Source of the DNA: an uncultured beta proteobacterium
Lineage (GTDB): Bacteria > Pseudomonadota > Gammaproteobacteria > Burkholderiales > Burkholderiaceae_C
Reading direction: 5' to 3'
Assembly: GCA_903905735.1 (NCBI GenBank)
Contig: CAIVHU010000033.1
Location: forward strand, 1-64,000
Length of the DNA: 64,000 bases
Both the position numbers and the translations under genes were made by a program. Position 1 is the first letter of the stretch, and the number at the start of each line of letters is the position of its first letter. Under the pieces are notes generated by a model, which was given only the letters and a program-made list of their open reading frames with translations, was not told the origin of the DNA and did not search any database. Below are positions 45,382 through 55,187 of the stretch, one piece after another.

Positions 45382-46592
45382 CGCGCTATTGTGCGCTGCC
45401 CTACACCCAGCGCTGCCACCACGCTGAGCAGCAGCACAGCGGCAGCACCCATCAGCGTGGGACCGTACCAGCCCCGATCCATGAACGCGCCAAACACCAC
45501 GGGCGAAATGGCAAAGCCGGTATCCAGCCCCGAATACACCAGCCCATAGACCCGCCCGGTCGCCCCTTTGGGCGTGGCTTTCTTGATCATCATGTCGCGC
45601 GACGGCCCGCCAATCCCCACCGCAAACCCGGTGGAGGCCAGCACCACCATGCTCCAGGTTGGGCCAAACAGCCCGGTGCCGCACAGCGCCAGCAGCACCG
45701 CAGCAGCAGACATAGCGATCGCCACCACCCGGTCGCTATGCCGTGAAGTGGCCGCCACAAAACCGCCAACAAACATCCCCAAGGCCCCGCACAGCATGTA
45801 GGCGGTGAGCGTGAGCGTGGCTGTCTCGAAGGCGATGCCGTGCATCGCCTTGAGAATCGACACTGAAAAATTCTGCACCACGGCCAGCGTCATGGTCGAG
45901 AGCAAAAAGAAGCCAAAACACCACCACACCACCGGCAGTTTCATGAAGGCCATGCTGTGTTCGGCAGGTGTATCCGGGTGGTGCACAGCCACCTGCGTGC
46001 TGAGCTTGTCACGGTTGACAAACAACACCGCAATGATGACCAGATACAACACCGCAGCCACCAGATACGCCGTGCGCCAGCTGTACAAGACGCTCAAAGT
46101 CGCAAAAAACACCGGTGCCAACGCCCAGCCCAGATTGCCCGTGAGCCCGTGGGCACTGAAGGCGTGGCCCAGCCGGAGTGTCGACACACGCTGGTTCAAA
46201 ATGGTGAAATCCACCGGGTGAAAGGTGGCATTGGCCAACCCGGCCACCGCAGCCACGCCCATCAAACCGCTGTAGCCGGTGACTTTGGAGGCCAGCAAAC
46301 AGGCCAGCACAAACAGGCCGAGTGCGCCAAACAACATCGGCCGTGCACCGACCCTGTCCACCACAAACCCGGCCGAGGCCTGCCCGATACCCGACACCAC
46401 AAAAAACGTGCTCATCAGCAAGCCCAGCTGTGAGTAGCTCAGCCCGAACTCGGTCATGAACACCGGAAACAGCGGTGGCAGTAGCAAGTGCCCAAAGTGC
46501 GAGGCCGCATGCGCCAGCCCGACCAGGCCGATGATGGCCGCGTCTTGCTGCAAGGGAACGGGAGCGTGAAGGGCGTGCGTGGCAGTGGTCAT
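45378..46592 (-). CDS. MFS transporter
   Basis: A 404-residue major facilitator superfamily protein with about 12 transmembrane helices. The helix 2-3 loop signature-like stretch is in FVVDRVGARPMLFGALGLFV. The start at 46592 follows the best-placed ATG; an upstream in-frame extension to 46730 is not membrane-like. It is translationally coupled to the TPP-dependent enzyme, so it may import that enzyme's substrate or export its product. Substrate unknown. Confidence 0.85.
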   Translation of the reverse strand: MTTATHALHAPVPLQQDAAIIGLVGLAHAASHFGHLLLPPLFPVFMTEFGLSYSQLGLLMSTFFVVSGIGQASAGFVVDRVGARPMLFGALGLFVLACLLASKVTGYSGLMGVAAVAGLANATFHPVDFTILNQRVSTLRLGHAFSAHGLTGNLGWALAPVFFATLSVLYSWRTAYLVAAVLYLVIIAVLFVNRDKLSTQVAVHHPDTPAEHSMAFMKLPVVWWCFGFFLLSTMTLAVVQNFSVSILKAMHGIAFETATLTLTAYMLCGALGMFVGGFVAATSRHSDRVVAIAMSAAAVLLALCGTGLFGPTWSMVVLASTGFAVGIGGPSRDMMIKKATPKGATGRVYGLVYSGLDTGFAISPVVFGAFMDRGWYGPTLMGAAAVLLLSVVAALGVGQRTIAR

Positions 46593-46647
46593 GCAGGGAA
46601 TGTTATCGGCGTGGCCGTTCAGGCGCTGGCCTTGGCCGCCAAGACCC

Positions 46648-48258
46648 TCAGGCCCGCTGCAGCCGCGCCAGCACCAGCAAATAGCTGTAAAACTTTTTGT
46701 TGCCAGGGTTGATCTCATGCACCCGGTCAAGCAGGTCGCGGGCCTCGGCAGCCAGAGCGTCGCTGTAGCCGCCCTTGTTCATCTGGGCGATCAGCAGGCC
46801 ACACAGGTTGACGATCATCACCTCGCTGGTGGGCAGCTTTTTGACCGCCGAGCGCAGCAATGTTGCGCCTTGCTGGAACTGGCCTTGCTTGGCCAGCATC
46901 ACACCCTGGTTGTTGATGTCGATGACCTCCTGGCGTGAGGCCTTGATCAGCGCCTGACCCTCACCAGCGAGGTTTTCACCGGCAAAAATGGCTTCAATGT
47001 CGCTGGACAGCTGGGCGTTTTCATGGTCGTTCTTGATGACTTCGCCGAGCAGTTCACAGGCTTTGTCCTTGTGCCCGAGCTTCAGGTGTGATTTGGCCAG
47101 CTCCACCATCAGCTCCGGGCTGAGCTTGCCGCCCATTTGGGTGGCCAACTGCTCGGCTTGCGCCATGGCAGCTTGCGCTTTATCGGTTTGACCGAGCTTT
47201 AGATAAACCCGGCTCTCGGCAGCGGCAGTTAGCCGCGCCGCCGCCGAGTTGTATCTGAAATCGGTTTTGCTGCGTTTGAGCACATTCAGGGCTTCTTGCG
47301 ATTCGCCTTTGTCGAGCAGCACCTCGGCCAGGCGGGCGTACACCGCCGGGCTTTTGAAGCTGGAAAACTCGCTGATCTTGATGTTTTTCTCAAACGCGGT
47401 TTGGGCCTGGTCCAGATCACCGTTCTTCAGGGCGGTGTCGCCCAGTGTTTTTTGCCGCAGCGGCGAGTTGGGCGACAGCTTGGCGGCGCGCTCAAGCGTT
47501 TGTTGGGCCTGCACCAGATCGCCCATGGCCTCATAGGTTTTGGCCAGCCAGTCAGCGGCTTCGATGTACATCTGGTTTTCCGCCAGCACCTGCTGGAACA
47601 GGGTGACCGCTCCGGCGAGGTCGCCGGTATAAAACAACACCTTGCCCAAACCAGTCTTGGCCCAGGCCACGCTGCGCTGCGCCAGCACGGTCTCATACAC
47701 CGTGCGGGCTGCGTCATAGTCACCCAGTGTGAGCAACAGGTCACTTTTGATGCGCAAGACCTCATGCGGGTTGGCAGACTGCATCCTGATCAGCAGGTCG
47801 CATTGCGCCAGCGCTGCACCAAAGTCCTTGGCGCGGATGGCCGCCTCGACCACGCCCAGCGACTGTTTGCGGGCGATGAGTTTCTCCAGGCGGCTTTGCA
47901 ACAGCACCTGATTGATGGGTTTGAGCAGATAGTCGTCGGGTTTGATCTCGGCCGCACCCATCACCATGTCAGCGGTTTTTTCGGCGGTGACGATGACCCA
48001 GATGGTCGACACCCCAATCAGGTTGCGCGCCCGGGCCTCTTCCAGCACCTGTTGGCCATTGGCACCCGGACCCAGGTTGAAGTCGCAAATGACGATGTCG
48101 TATTTACTCGATGACAAATGGCTGATGGCATCGCGGCCATGGCAGGCCGTGTCCACCCGCGTCATGCCCATGGATTTGACAAACTCGCGCAGCATGGTGC
48201 GCATGCTCTGAAAATCATCAATGATCAGTGTGTTGGCTTGTTGCAGCGTCAAAGTCAT
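46648..48258 (-). CDS. Response regulator with TPR repeats
   Basis: A 536-residue protein: receiver domain (1-125) with Asp14/Asp15 acidic pair, phospho-acceptor Asp59 (IVICDF), Thr in VIVTAEKT and Lys in YLLKPIN; then a long tetratricopeptide region (about 140-536, with helices such as WAKTGLGKVLFYTGDLAGAV). It should relay phosphorylation through protein-protein contacts rather than DNA binding. The second ATG (48258) is better spaced than the first (48264). The neighbouring kinase gene ends 4-10 bases upstream, so the two form a likely two-component pair. The signal and output are unknown. Confidence 0.88.
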   Translation of the reverse strand: MTLTLQQANTLIIDDFQSMRTMLREFVKSMGMTRVDTACHGRDAISHLSSSKYDIVICDFNLGPGANGQQVLEEARARNLIGVSTIWVIVTAEKTADMVMGAAEIKPDDYLLKPINQVLLQSRLEKLIARKQSLGVVEAAIRAKDFGAALAQCDLLIRMQSANPHEVLRIKSDLLLTLGDYDAARTVYETVLAQRSVAWAKTGLGKVLFYTGDLAGAVTLFQQVLAENQMYIEAADWLAKTYEAMGDLVQAQQTLERAAKLSPNSPLRQKTLGDTALKNGDLDQAQTAFEKNIKISEFSSFKSPAVYARLAEVLLDKGESQEALNVLKRSKTDFRYNSAAARLTAAAESRVYLKLGQTDKAQAAMAQAEQLATQMGGKLSPELMVELAKSHLKLGHKDKACELLGEVIKNDHENAQLSSDIEAIFAGENLAGEGQALIKASRQEVIDINNQGVMLAKQGQFQQGATLLRSAVKKLPTSEVMIVNLCGLLIAQMNKGGYSDALAAEARDLLDRVHEINPGNKKFYSYLLVLARLQRA

Positions 48259-48267
48259 CGGCATCTT

Positions 48268-48960
48268 TCAGGGCAAGGCCACCACAAAGCAACCGCCGCC
48301 AAAGGCACCGCCGTTGTCGATGGTGAGCGATCCCCTGCGGCCATTGTTGTGATGCAGATGCGCCACCTGCGCCGAGAAATAAAACCCCAGGCCAGTGCTG
48401 CCGCTGAAAAAATTCACACCCTTGTCTGCCCCCACGCCACCCTGCTCCAGCATGTGCGCCGGGTAGCCGGGGCCGTTGTCCTCCACGCGCAGCACCAGCG
48501 CGCCGTCTTGCAGCTGCGCGGCGATGCGGATTTTGTCTTGGGTGTAGTTACAGGCATTGTTGAGCGCGTTGAGCAGCACGCCGGTCATCAGGTCGTGGTC
48601 AAAATACCAGTCGAAATCATCGGCGCAATCCACCTCGACGCTGATCCCTTTGAAATCCAGCACCGAGCGCTGTTGCGCCACCGCCTCAGCGATCAGCTCG
48701 GCCACCGATTGTTCGCGGATGTCCAGCGGGTAGGTGGATTTGCCAAATTTGTACAGGCTGAGCAACTGGATCAGGTTGGCGTTGACCCGGTGCGCCTGGG
48801 CAATCACCACCACCAGGCTGTCAAAGGCCTCGAGGTCGCCCCGCGCCTTGGCATCATGCGCAATCTGCTCCAGCGCATGCACCTGCACGTTCACCGAGTT
48901 TTTCATGTCATGGATGGACGAGGCCATCAAATCGGTGAAGCTGATTTCATCAAAGCTCAT
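48268..48960 (-). CDS. Sensorless histidine kinase
   Basis: A 230-residue kinase without transmembrane or sensor domain. It begins almost at the phospho-acceptor helix (SSIHDMKNSVNVQVHALEQI, His in position 18 region) and contains the ATPase N box (LNALNNACNYTQDK), G1 (VEDNGPGYP) and G2 (GSTGLGFYFS). The start at 48960 is set at the ATG before the conserved block. It is followed directly by the TPR response regulator gene. With no sensor of its own it may respond to a cytoplasmic partner, or act in a complex with the TPR protein. Confidence 0.88.
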   Translation of the reverse strand: MSFDEISFTDLMASSIHDMKNSVNVQVHALEQIAHDAKARGDLEAFDSLVVVIAQAHRVNANLIQLLSLYKFGKSTYPLDIREQSVAELIAEAVAQQRSVLDFKGISVEVDCADDFDWYFDHDLMTGVLLNALNNACNYTQDKIRIAAQLQDGALVLRVEDNGPGYPAHMLEQGGVGADKGVNFFSGSTGLGFYFSAQVAHLHHNNGRRGSLTIDNGGAFGGGCFVVALP

Positions 48961-49110
48961 GGGTTTCAAACCTGGGTGGCAGGCGACAAGTAAGCAACTC
49001 CTGATTCTAGGGACAAACCCACCAAGCCAACAGGGGCTTGGAACAACAGCACACCACCGATAAACTGCCCGCACGCCACTCCGGCGCAGAGCCTTTTTCC
49101 AGACCGATTC

Positions 49111-49809
49111 ATGCCACTTTCCACCCTCCCCCACACCAGCGACGCGCTGATTGACTACATCCTGAGCGAATTCCATGAGGGCCACCGCCGCGACCTGCCT
49201 GTGCTCATCGCCCTGGCGAAACAACTGACCACCGACACCGCCAAACCGTCATTCGCTGACGAATTGAAGGCACTGATGGTCGATCTGGAAGCGCACATGT
49301 TCAAGGAAGAAATGCGCCTTTTCCCCATGATGGAGCAAGGTGGCAACACCCTGATCACGCTGCTGATCGACGACATGATGCAGGAGCACGCCCGCCACAG
49401 CCTGCACACCCCGCAGATGAGCCAGCGCCTCGCCGCCATACGGGTGCCGCCAGAGCAGCAGGACACGCTGGACCAGTTGACCGCTGGCTGGCAGGTATTT
49501 CTGGCAGAGCTTGCCAAACACGTCCATTCCGAGGACGATATGCTTTTCCCGATGTTTGAGGCACCCGCCCCGGTCGCCTGTCCCGTTGTAGCTCACCCTC
49601 GCCGCAAGGCGCAAAGGAGTTCGCATGGCATTCACTGTCACCGCACAACACCTGGCCACCATCGCCGGGCGCACCACGCCGCTGATGGCCGGACTGGCAG
49701 ACTGGATGAACCAGCTTTGCCCGTAGTACGAGATCGACACGCCGAAGGAGTTTTGCCACTTTCTGGCGCAGGCCTGCCACGAGTCGGACCACTTTGTGAC
49801 GCTGCGTGA
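49111..49809 (+). CDS. Hemerythrin-like HHE-domain protein
   Basis: Residues 1-150 form a hemerythrin-type four-helix domain with histidine/glutamate iron-ligand candidates (FHEGH at 21-25, EAHMFKEE at 60-67, EHARH, and HVHSEDDMLFP), like the C-terminal domain of the RIC/YtfE iron-repair proteins but without their N-terminal cysteine domain. It may bind a di-iron centre and sense oxygen or NO. After about residue 160 (position 49600) the frame runs 185 bases into the next gene in another frame and encodes a His/Arg-rich tail of no evident family, so an indel may have destroyed the original stop. Confidence 0.8.
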   Translation: MPLSTLPHTSDALIDYILSEFHEGHRRDLPVLIALAKQLTTDTAKPSFADELKALMVDLEAHMFKEEMRLFPMMEQGGNTLITLLIDDMMQEHARHSLHTPQMSQRLAAIRVPPEQQDTLDQLTAGWQVFLAELAKHVHSEDDMLFPMFEAPAPVACPVVAHPRRKAQRSSHGIHCHRTTPGHHRRAHHAADGRTGRLDEPALPVVRDRHAEGVLPLSGAGLPRVGPLCDAA

Positions 49810-50434
49810 ATACGCCTCCGGGCGCGCCTACGAGGGCCGGGTCGATCTGGGCAACACCCAGCCGGGTGATGGCGTGCGCTTTCGGGGCCGCGGCATCTTC
49901 CAGACCACCGGGCGTGCCAACTACATGCAATTGGGCATCAAAAAAGGCCGCCGCGACCTGTTCATCAACAACCCAGAATTGCTGGAGCAGCCCGAATACG
50001 CGGTGTGGAGCGCCTGCGAATACTGGAAAACCCGTGGCCTCAACGACATCGCCAACCATGCCGATACCGCCGTGCTGAAGAAGAAATACCGGGGCAATGT
50101 CATCGACGTGTCGCCGGTGGAATACATCAGCATCGCCATCAACGGCGGCTACAACGGCATGGACGAGCACAAGAAGTTTTACGCCAAGGCACAGCAGGTG
50201 CTGGTGGCACCCCGAGCCGCCACCGTACCGCGCGGTCTGCCAGCGGCACCCGCCATTGCCAAAAAACGCGCCAAACCGGCCAGCCGCGTCGCCGCGCCCG
50301 TTTCTGTGGCGGCACCGACACCAGCGCCAGCCAAGGCCAAGCGGCGCATACAAACGACACCCCAAGCGACAACCTCCCCGGCACGCCATTCTGCTGAACC
50401 GAAGCTGGCGACTGCCACCCCGGTGAAGCCATGA
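49625..50434 (+). pseudogene. GH19-type chitinase/endolysin interrupted by an amber codon
   Basis: Reading from the ATG at 49625 gives a 269-residue glycoside hydrolase family 19-like enzyme but codon 34 (49724-49726) is TAG. The conserved block follows it: FLAQACHESDHF with the catalytic Glu, EYASGRAYEGR, then DGVRFRGRGIFQTTGRANY. A restart at GTG 49796 would lose the HES motif. Codons on both sides stay in frame without other damage, so the mutation is recent, suppressed, or a sequencing error. The last 70 residues are Pro/Ala/Lys-rich and disordered. GH19 lysozymes are usual in phages and secretion-linked systems; no phage genes are nearby. It overlaps the hemerythrin frame by 185 bases. 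Confidence 0.75.
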
Positions 50435-50640
50435 CGATCCACAGCAGCACAATCACCGCCATCAACGGTCACCTGCTCACCGTGGTTAACGCCAAAGGCA
50501 AAAAGCAGACGCTGGAAACCAGCTCACTGCGCGGCCTCAAACCCGGTGTGCTAATTGCCATCTGTGAAGAAGATTGCGGCCGTCTGCGCATCGGCGATCG
50601 CTGGACGCGGATCAAAAGCATTGCCCCGGTACGACGCTGA
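50431..50640 (+). CDS. Small hypothetical protein coupled to the GH19 gene
   Basis: A 69-residue protein of unknown family. Its ATG overlaps the GH19 stop (ATGA), implying translational coupling. The sequence alternates short strands and turns (ITAINGHLLTVVNAKGKKQT, then GVLIAICEEDCGRLRIGDRW) and may form a small beta barrel; it holds two close cysteines (CEEDC). No signal peptide is seen. If the GH19 gene is inactive, expression of this gene may be affected too. Role unknown. Confidence 0.6.
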   Translation: MTIHSSTITAINGHLLTVVNAKGKKQTLETSSLRGLKPGVLIAICEEDCGRLRIGDRWTRIKSIAPVRR

Positions 50641-50644
50641 TTCA

Positions 50645-50713
50645 CTCCCAAAAATAGAGCTGTCAGCCCTTAAAAATCAATGGCTGGAAGCCGATTTCTT
50701 ATATAAATCAGCG
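50645..50713. repeat. Interspersed repeat, copy J
   Basis: Reverse copy (CTCCCAAAAATAGAGCTGTC, then GGCTGGAAGCC) with tail CCGATTTCTTATATAAATCA, closely matching the tail of copy I. It fills the gap between the small gene and the end of clpB. Confidence 0.85.
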
Positions 50714-50732
50714 ATGCCTGGGTACGGGCTCT

Positions 50733-53336
50733 TTACGCCGCTGTACCCTTGCTGAAGCTGAATTGCCCCGGCGCCTGAATCGGATCGACACCCACCACGA
50801 TGGTGTCTTTCGGCGCAAACAAACCTTCGAGCAACAGCTTCGACAGCGGGTTCTCGATGCGCTGCTGAATCGCGCGTTTGAGTGGCCGCGCGCCAAAGAT
50901 CGGGTCGAACCCCACTTTGGCCAATTCGGCCACCGCCGCGTCGCTGACCTCCATACCCAGTTCCATGTGCGCCAGACGGGCTTTGAGTACCGCCAACTGG
51001 ATCTTGGCAATGTCGGCAATGTGGCTGGCATCCAGACTGTGAAACACCACGGTTTCATCAATGCGGTTCAAAAACTCGGGGCGGAAGTGGTTCTTCAGCT
51101 CGGCAGTCACCGCGTCCTTCACGTCCTCATAGGGTTCGCCCACCATCGCCTGGATCATCTGTGAGCCGATGTTGCTGGTCATCACGATCACGGTGTTTTT
51201 GAAGTCCACGGTGCGGCCCTGACCATCGGTCAGGCGGCCATCGTCGAGCACCTGCAGCAGCACATTGAATACATCCGGGTGGGCTTTTTCCACCTCGTCG
51301 AGCAGCAGCACGCTGTAGGGTTTGCGGCGCACGGCTTCAGTCAGGTAGCCGCCTTCTTCATACCCTACATAGCCCGGAGGCGCGCCAATCAAGCGTGCCA
51401 CGCTATGCTTTTCCATGAACTCGCTCATATCGACGCGAATCAGGTGGTCTTCAGAATCGAACAAAAAGCCAGCCAGCGCCTTGCACAGTTCGGTCTTGCC
51501 CACACCCGTGGGCCCGAGGAACAGGAACGAGCCCGTCGGCCGGTTCGGGTCAGACAGGCCTGATCGTGACCGGCGAATGGCGTTGGCGACGGCACCGATG
51601 GCTTCGTCCTGCCCCACCACGCGTTGGTGCAGCTTGACCTCCATCTGCAATAACTTGTCACGCTCGCCCTGCATCATCTTGGAGACCGGAATGCCGGTGG
51701 CGCGACTCACCACCTCGGCAATTTCCTCGGCACCAACCTGCGTGCGCAGCAGGCGAGGCGCAGCACCCTCGGTGCGGTTGTTTTCATTGTCCTGGGCTTC
51801 CCTGAGGCGCTTTTCCAAGTCGGGCAGCTTGCCATATTGCAATTCGGCCACCTTGTTGAAGTCGCCCTTGCGGGTGAATTCATCAATCTGGAACTTGAGT
51901 TGGTCAATCTGCTCGCGCAGATCGCCACTACCAAGCGCGCTGGCTTTTTCGGCCTTCCAGATTTCATCGAAATCGGCAATTTCCTTTTCCAGCCGGGTGA
52001 GTTCTTCGTTGATGAGTCCCAAACGCTTCAAGGAGGCGTCGTCCTTTTCTTTTTTGACAGCTTCACGCTCGATCAGCAATTGGATTTTCCGGCGGTCCAG
52101 CTTGTCCATGACTTCGGGCTTGGAGTCCATCTCGATCTTCACCTTGCTGGCGGCTTCGTCGATCAGGTCAATCGCCTTGTCCGGCAGAAAACGGTCGGTG
52201 ATGTAGCGGTTGGACAACTCTGCCGCGGCGACGATGGCCGGGTCGGTGATCTCGACGTTGTGGTGCTTTTCGTAGCGCTCTTTCAGGCCACGCAGAATGG
52301 CAATGGTCGCTTCCACCGTGGGCTCACCGACCAGAATTTTCTGGAAACGGCGCTCCAGCGCGGCGTCCTTTTCGATGTACTTGCGGTATTCGTCGAGCGT
52401 GGTGGCTCCGACGCAATGCAGTTCACCGCGCGCCAGGGCGGGCTTGAGCATGTTGCCCGCGTCCATGGCCCCTTCGGCCTTGCCGGCACCGACCATGGTG
52501 TGCAATTCGTCGATGAACACAATGGTCTGGCCTTCGTCCTTGGCCAAATCCTTGAGCACGTTTTTCAGGCGTTCTTCAAATTCACCCCGGAACTTGGCAC
52601 CGGCCAGCAACGAGGCCATGTCCAAGCTCAGCACGCGCTTGCCTTTGAGGGATTCCGGCACCTCACCAGCCACGATGCGCTGCGCCAGTCCTTCGACGAT
52701 GGCAGTTTTGCCGACACCGGGCTCGCCAATCAGGACAGGGTTGTTTTTGGTACGACGCTGCAGCACCTGGATGGCACGGCGGATTTCATCGTCGCGGCCA
52801 ATCACCGGGTCGAGCTTGCCCAAACGGGCGCGTTCGGTCAGGTCGATGCAATACTTTTTGAGCGACTCGCGCTGGTCTTCGGCGTCAGCGCTGTCCACAT
52901 TCTGGCCGCCGCGCACGGCATCAATGGCGGTTTCCAGACTCTTACGGGTCAGCCCATTGGCGCGCGCCAGATCGCCCAGTGCACCCTTGGCATCGCTCAA
53001 GGCCAGCAAAAACAACTCGCTGGCGACGAACTGGTCATTGCGCTTGATGGCTTCCTTCTCGGTGGCCTGCAAAATCTTGCCCAGCTCCGGCCCGCCCTGC
53101 ACCTGGTCCTGACCGGTGACCTGAGGCAGCCGTTTGACCGCCGCCTCGGCCCCCGACAGCAAGCCCGACACATTCACCCCGGCGCGTTGCAACAGCGCCT
53201 TGGGGCCGTCGGTCTGCTTGATCATTGCCACCAGCAGGTGCGCGGGCTCGATGTAAGCGTGGTCGTTGGCCAGGGCCAGCGACTGCGCGTCGGCCAGGGC
53301 TTCCTGAAATTTGGTGGTGAATTTTTCGATACGCAT
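50733..53336 (-). CDS. clpB: ATP-dependent chaperone ClpB
   Basis: The 867-residue disaggregase that works with DnaK to recover aggregated proteins after heat stress. Domains: N-domain (1-150), first AAA module with Walker A GEPGVGKT (about 203-210), coiled-coil middle domain (about 410-525), second AAA module with GPTGVGKT (about 607-614) and the C-terminal D2-small domain. The middle domain distinguishes it from ClpA/ClpC. AGGAG lies 6 bases before the ATG, and a textbook sigma-32 promoter sits 30-60 bases upstream. Confidence 0.98.
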   Translation of the reverse strand: MRIEKFTTKFQEALADAQSLALANDHAYIEPAHLLVAMIKQTDGPKALLQRAGVNVSGLLSGAEAAVKRLPQVTGQDQVQGGPELGKILQATEKEAIKRNDQFVASELFLLALSDAKGALGDLARANGLTRKSLETAIDAVRGGQNVDSADAEDQRESLKKYCIDLTERARLGKLDPVIGRDDEIRRAIQVLQRRTKNNPVLIGEPGVGKTAIVEGLAQRIVAGEVPESLKGKRVLSLDMASLLAGAKFRGEFEERLKNVLKDLAKDEGQTIVFIDELHTMVGAGKAEGAMDAGNMLKPALARGELHCVGATTLDEYRKYIEKDAALERRFQKILVGEPTVEATIAILRGLKERYEKHHNVEITDPAIVAAAELSNRYITDRFLPDKAIDLIDEAASKVKIEMDSKPEVMDKLDRRKIQLLIEREAVKKEKDDASLKRLGLINEELTRLEKEIADFDEIWKAEKASALGSGDLREQIDQLKFQIDEFTRKGDFNKVAELQYGKLPDLEKRLREAQDNENNRTEGAAPRLLRTQVGAEEIAEVVSRATGIPVSKMMQGERDKLLQMEVKLHQRVVGQDEAIGAVANAIRRSRSGLSDPNRPTGSFLFLGPTGVGKTELCKALAGFLFDSEDHLIRVDMSEFMEKHSVARLIGAPPGYVGYEEGGYLTEAVRRKPYSVLLLDEVEKAHPDVFNVLLQVLDDGRLTDGQGRTVDFKNTVIVMTSNIGSQMIQAMVGEPYEDVKDAVTAELKNHFRPEFLNRIDETVVFHSLDASHIADIAKIQLAVLKARLAHMELGMEVSDAAVAELAKVGFDPIFGARPLKRAIQQRIENPLSKLLLEGLFAPKDTIVVGVDPIQAPGQFSFSKGTAA

Positions 53337-53367
53337 GGCGAACTCCTGAAATTTTGAATTGCTTCAC

Positions 53368-53395
53368 AGATGGGGGCCTTGCTGGGGCTTTCAAG
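53368..53395 (-). promoter_or_regulatory. Sigma-32 (heat-shock) promoter of clpB
   Basis: On the minus strand CTTGAAA (53395-53389) is followed after 13 bases by CCCCATCT (53375-53368), matching the RpoH consensus. The -10 lies 32 bases before the clpB ATG. Confidence 0.85.
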
Positions 53396-53454
53396 CGCAG
53401 AGGCGGCGACGGAAGCATTGATATCCGAGATGGAAGCTCGCCATTCCTCATCAG

Positions 53455-54129
53455 CTAGGGCAGGTGCGCCACAAGATCCCGTGCCGATTCCTGGACAATA
53501 CTTTTCATGGAAACGTATTCCTCGGCCATCGACTCATGCGACACGGTTGACTCCTGAGCGCCTTCCCAGGCCACCGAACCGTCCGTGCAGTCCCAAATTT
53601 GCAGAAACAGCCGAATGGTGCTGGTTTTGGTTTGCAGCACCCGCAGACCCAACATCCCGAACCGGTCTTTGGACTCCTGCCTAAACGCGCCCAATTTGAG
53701 CTGTGCCACGTAACGTGCGTTGGTGACAGCGGCCACTTTCTGGAGGATCTCACGGTCAAAGATGCCCGTCAAACGGTAATCTTCGAACATCTGCCGGTAT
53801 TCGCGCGTGAGCCCCGCACGATTGACCGCGCTCAGTGTTTGCGGCAAGGCCATGACGCTCAAATCCGGACGCATCGCCAAGAGAACTTCGGTAAAGGCGA
53901 GCGCCAGAGCTTGCTTGTCTTCTTCCTGCCCGGTGATGGAAGACGGCGTGATAAAGGCAATTCCTCCCTTTCGAAGGTCCTCAGATTTCAGGTCAATCGT
54001 CAGCACCTGCGTCGTCGGGATGTTTTGCTGGGTCTTTGTCTGAAGCTGCTGATTGGCACACGCACTGAGCAGCAAGGCAAGCCCCATCGCCAACAGGCCC
54101 GCTCTGTAGTCCCGATAACCTGACTTCAT
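53455..54129 (-). CDS. Hypothetical lipoprotein, CsgG/LpoB-like character
   Basis: A 224-residue lipoprotein: N-terminal hydrophobic segment and lipobox LSAC with Cys24. The mature part has an alternating alpha/beta pattern and a C-terminal strand pair (STIRLFLQIWDCTDGSVAWE) of the type seen in CsgG- and LpoB-like envelope proteins; I cannot assign it more precisely. It lies between moaE and clpB on the same strand, but with a 118-base gap containing the clpB heat-shock promoter. Probably anchored in an envelope membrane. Function unknown. Confidence 0.7.
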   Translation of the reverse strand: MKSGYRDYRAGLLAMGLALLLSACANQQLQTKTQQNIPTTQVLTIDLKSEDLRKGGIAFITPSSITGQEEDKQALALAFTEVLLAMRPDLSVMALPQTLSAVNRAGLTREYRQMFEDYRLTGIFDREILQKVAAVTNARYVAQLKLGAFRQESKDRFGMLGLRVLQTKTSTIRLFLQIWDCTDGSVAWEGAQESTVSHESMAEEYVSMKSIVQESARDLVAHLP

Positions 54130-54391
54130 GCCAATCTCCGTTCACCCAGGCATCGAAGCAATCTTCCATAGATAGCTAGCTGGGCAGATGATGGTCGCAT
54201 TCTGGGTGCCATCTGTCTGTGCGGTGACAGACCGATGCGCCCTGGGTCCGTTCCACGCCTAGGTGGCGATCGCGCATGTCAGCGTTGAGGCGCTGAATTC
54301 CTGGATGGGTGATTGCGCTTCGGGTCAAAGAGTCTCTGGCCGGGCGGCCGACCCCAACAGTCAATTCTTGCAGCCAAATTCCGCCGACAGG

Positions 54392-54877
54392 TCAGGCGTT
54401 ACTGGCGGTAATTCCCCACTTGGCCAGCGCCGCGTCGTCGCTGACCCTGGCATCGACCCATTTGGCACCGTCCGGCGTGGCTTCCTTCTTCCAGAATGGG
54501 GCCTGGGTTTTCAGATAGTCCATCAAAAACTCGCAGGCGGCAAAACTCTCACCCCGGTGCGCCGAGGTGACCGCCACCATCACGATCTGGTCCAGCGGCT
54601 GGAGCAGCCCCACGCGGTGGATAACGCGGGCATCGAAGATATCAAAACGCTCAAAAGCAGCGTCGATCATGGCTTCGATGGCCTTTTCGGTCATGCCGGG
54701 GTAATGCTCCAGCTCCATGCTGCTGATCTGGCCGGGCTCGCCTTGGGTTCTGTCACGCACGGTGCCGATAAAACTGCAGACCGCACCGACGCGACCATCC
54801 TGCGCTCGCAGCATGGCAATTTCTGCATTCAGGTCAAAGTCCTGGGTCTGGATGGAAACGCGATGAGTTTTATGCAT
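54392..54877 (-). CDS. moaE: Molybdopterin synthase catalytic subunit
   Basis: A 161-residue MoaE, the large subunit that, with thiocarboxylated MoaD, adds the dithiolene sulfurs to precursor Z (cPMP) in molybdenum cofactor synthesis. Motifs: GAVCSFIGTVRD, the LEHYPGM segment and VAVTSAHRGESFAACEFLMD, with the catalytic lysines near DYLKTQAPFWKKE. The ATG at 54877 is preferred to the preceding TTG. A repeat copy separates it from moaD. Confidence 0.95.
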   Translation of the reverse strand: MHKTHRVSIQTQDFDLNAEIAMLRAQDGRVGAVCSFIGTVRDRTQGEPGQISSMELEHYPGMTEKAIEAMIDAAFERFDIFDARVIHRVGLLQPLDQIVMVAVTSAHRGESFAACEFLMDYLKTQAPFWKKEATPDGAKWVDARVSDDAALAKWGITASNA

Positions 54878-54878
54878 C

Positions 54879-54934
54879 AAATTGCCCTCTAGTCCTTACG
54901 GAATAAGCGCCTGTAGCTACTGAAAATAGAGTGT
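54879..54934. repeat. Interspersed repeat, copy F
   Basis: Forward copy (GCCCTCTAGTCCTTACGGAA, then TAAGCGCCTGTAGCTAC) filling the moaD-moaE gap. Confidence 0.85.
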
Positions 54935-54935
54935 A

Positions 54936-55187
54936 TCAACCGCCAGTGACCGGCGGGAAAAACGCCACTTCAGCGCCTTCACAAAGTGCCGCTGACTCGT
55001 TGACCATCACCTGGTCCAGCGCGAGGCGCACCGCTTTGCCGCGCGCCAGGCTCTCGGCATGGTCGCCACCGAGCGCGATGAGTTCGTCGCGCAAGCCACC
55101 CAAAGTAGTCGCCTGGGTGTCGCGAACTTCCACACCCAGACCAATGGCCTCGCGGATCGAGGCGAAATACTTCACGGTGACTTTCAC
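54936..55187 (-). CDS. moaD: Molybdopterin synthase sulfur-carrier subunit
   Basis: An 83-residue ubiquitin-like protein ending in the diagnostic Gly-Gly (PPVTGG), the site of thiocarboxylate formation by MoeB. It supplies sulfur to MoaE. The ATG at 55187 overlaps the moeA stop by 4 bases. The ending Gly-Gly lies just beside repeat copy F, which begins after the stop codon, so the essential tail is intact. Confidence 0.95.
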   Translation of the reverse strand: MKVTVKYFASIREAIGLGVEVRDTQATTLGGLRDELIALGGDHAESLARGKAVRLALDQVMVNESAALCEGAEVAFFPPVTGG

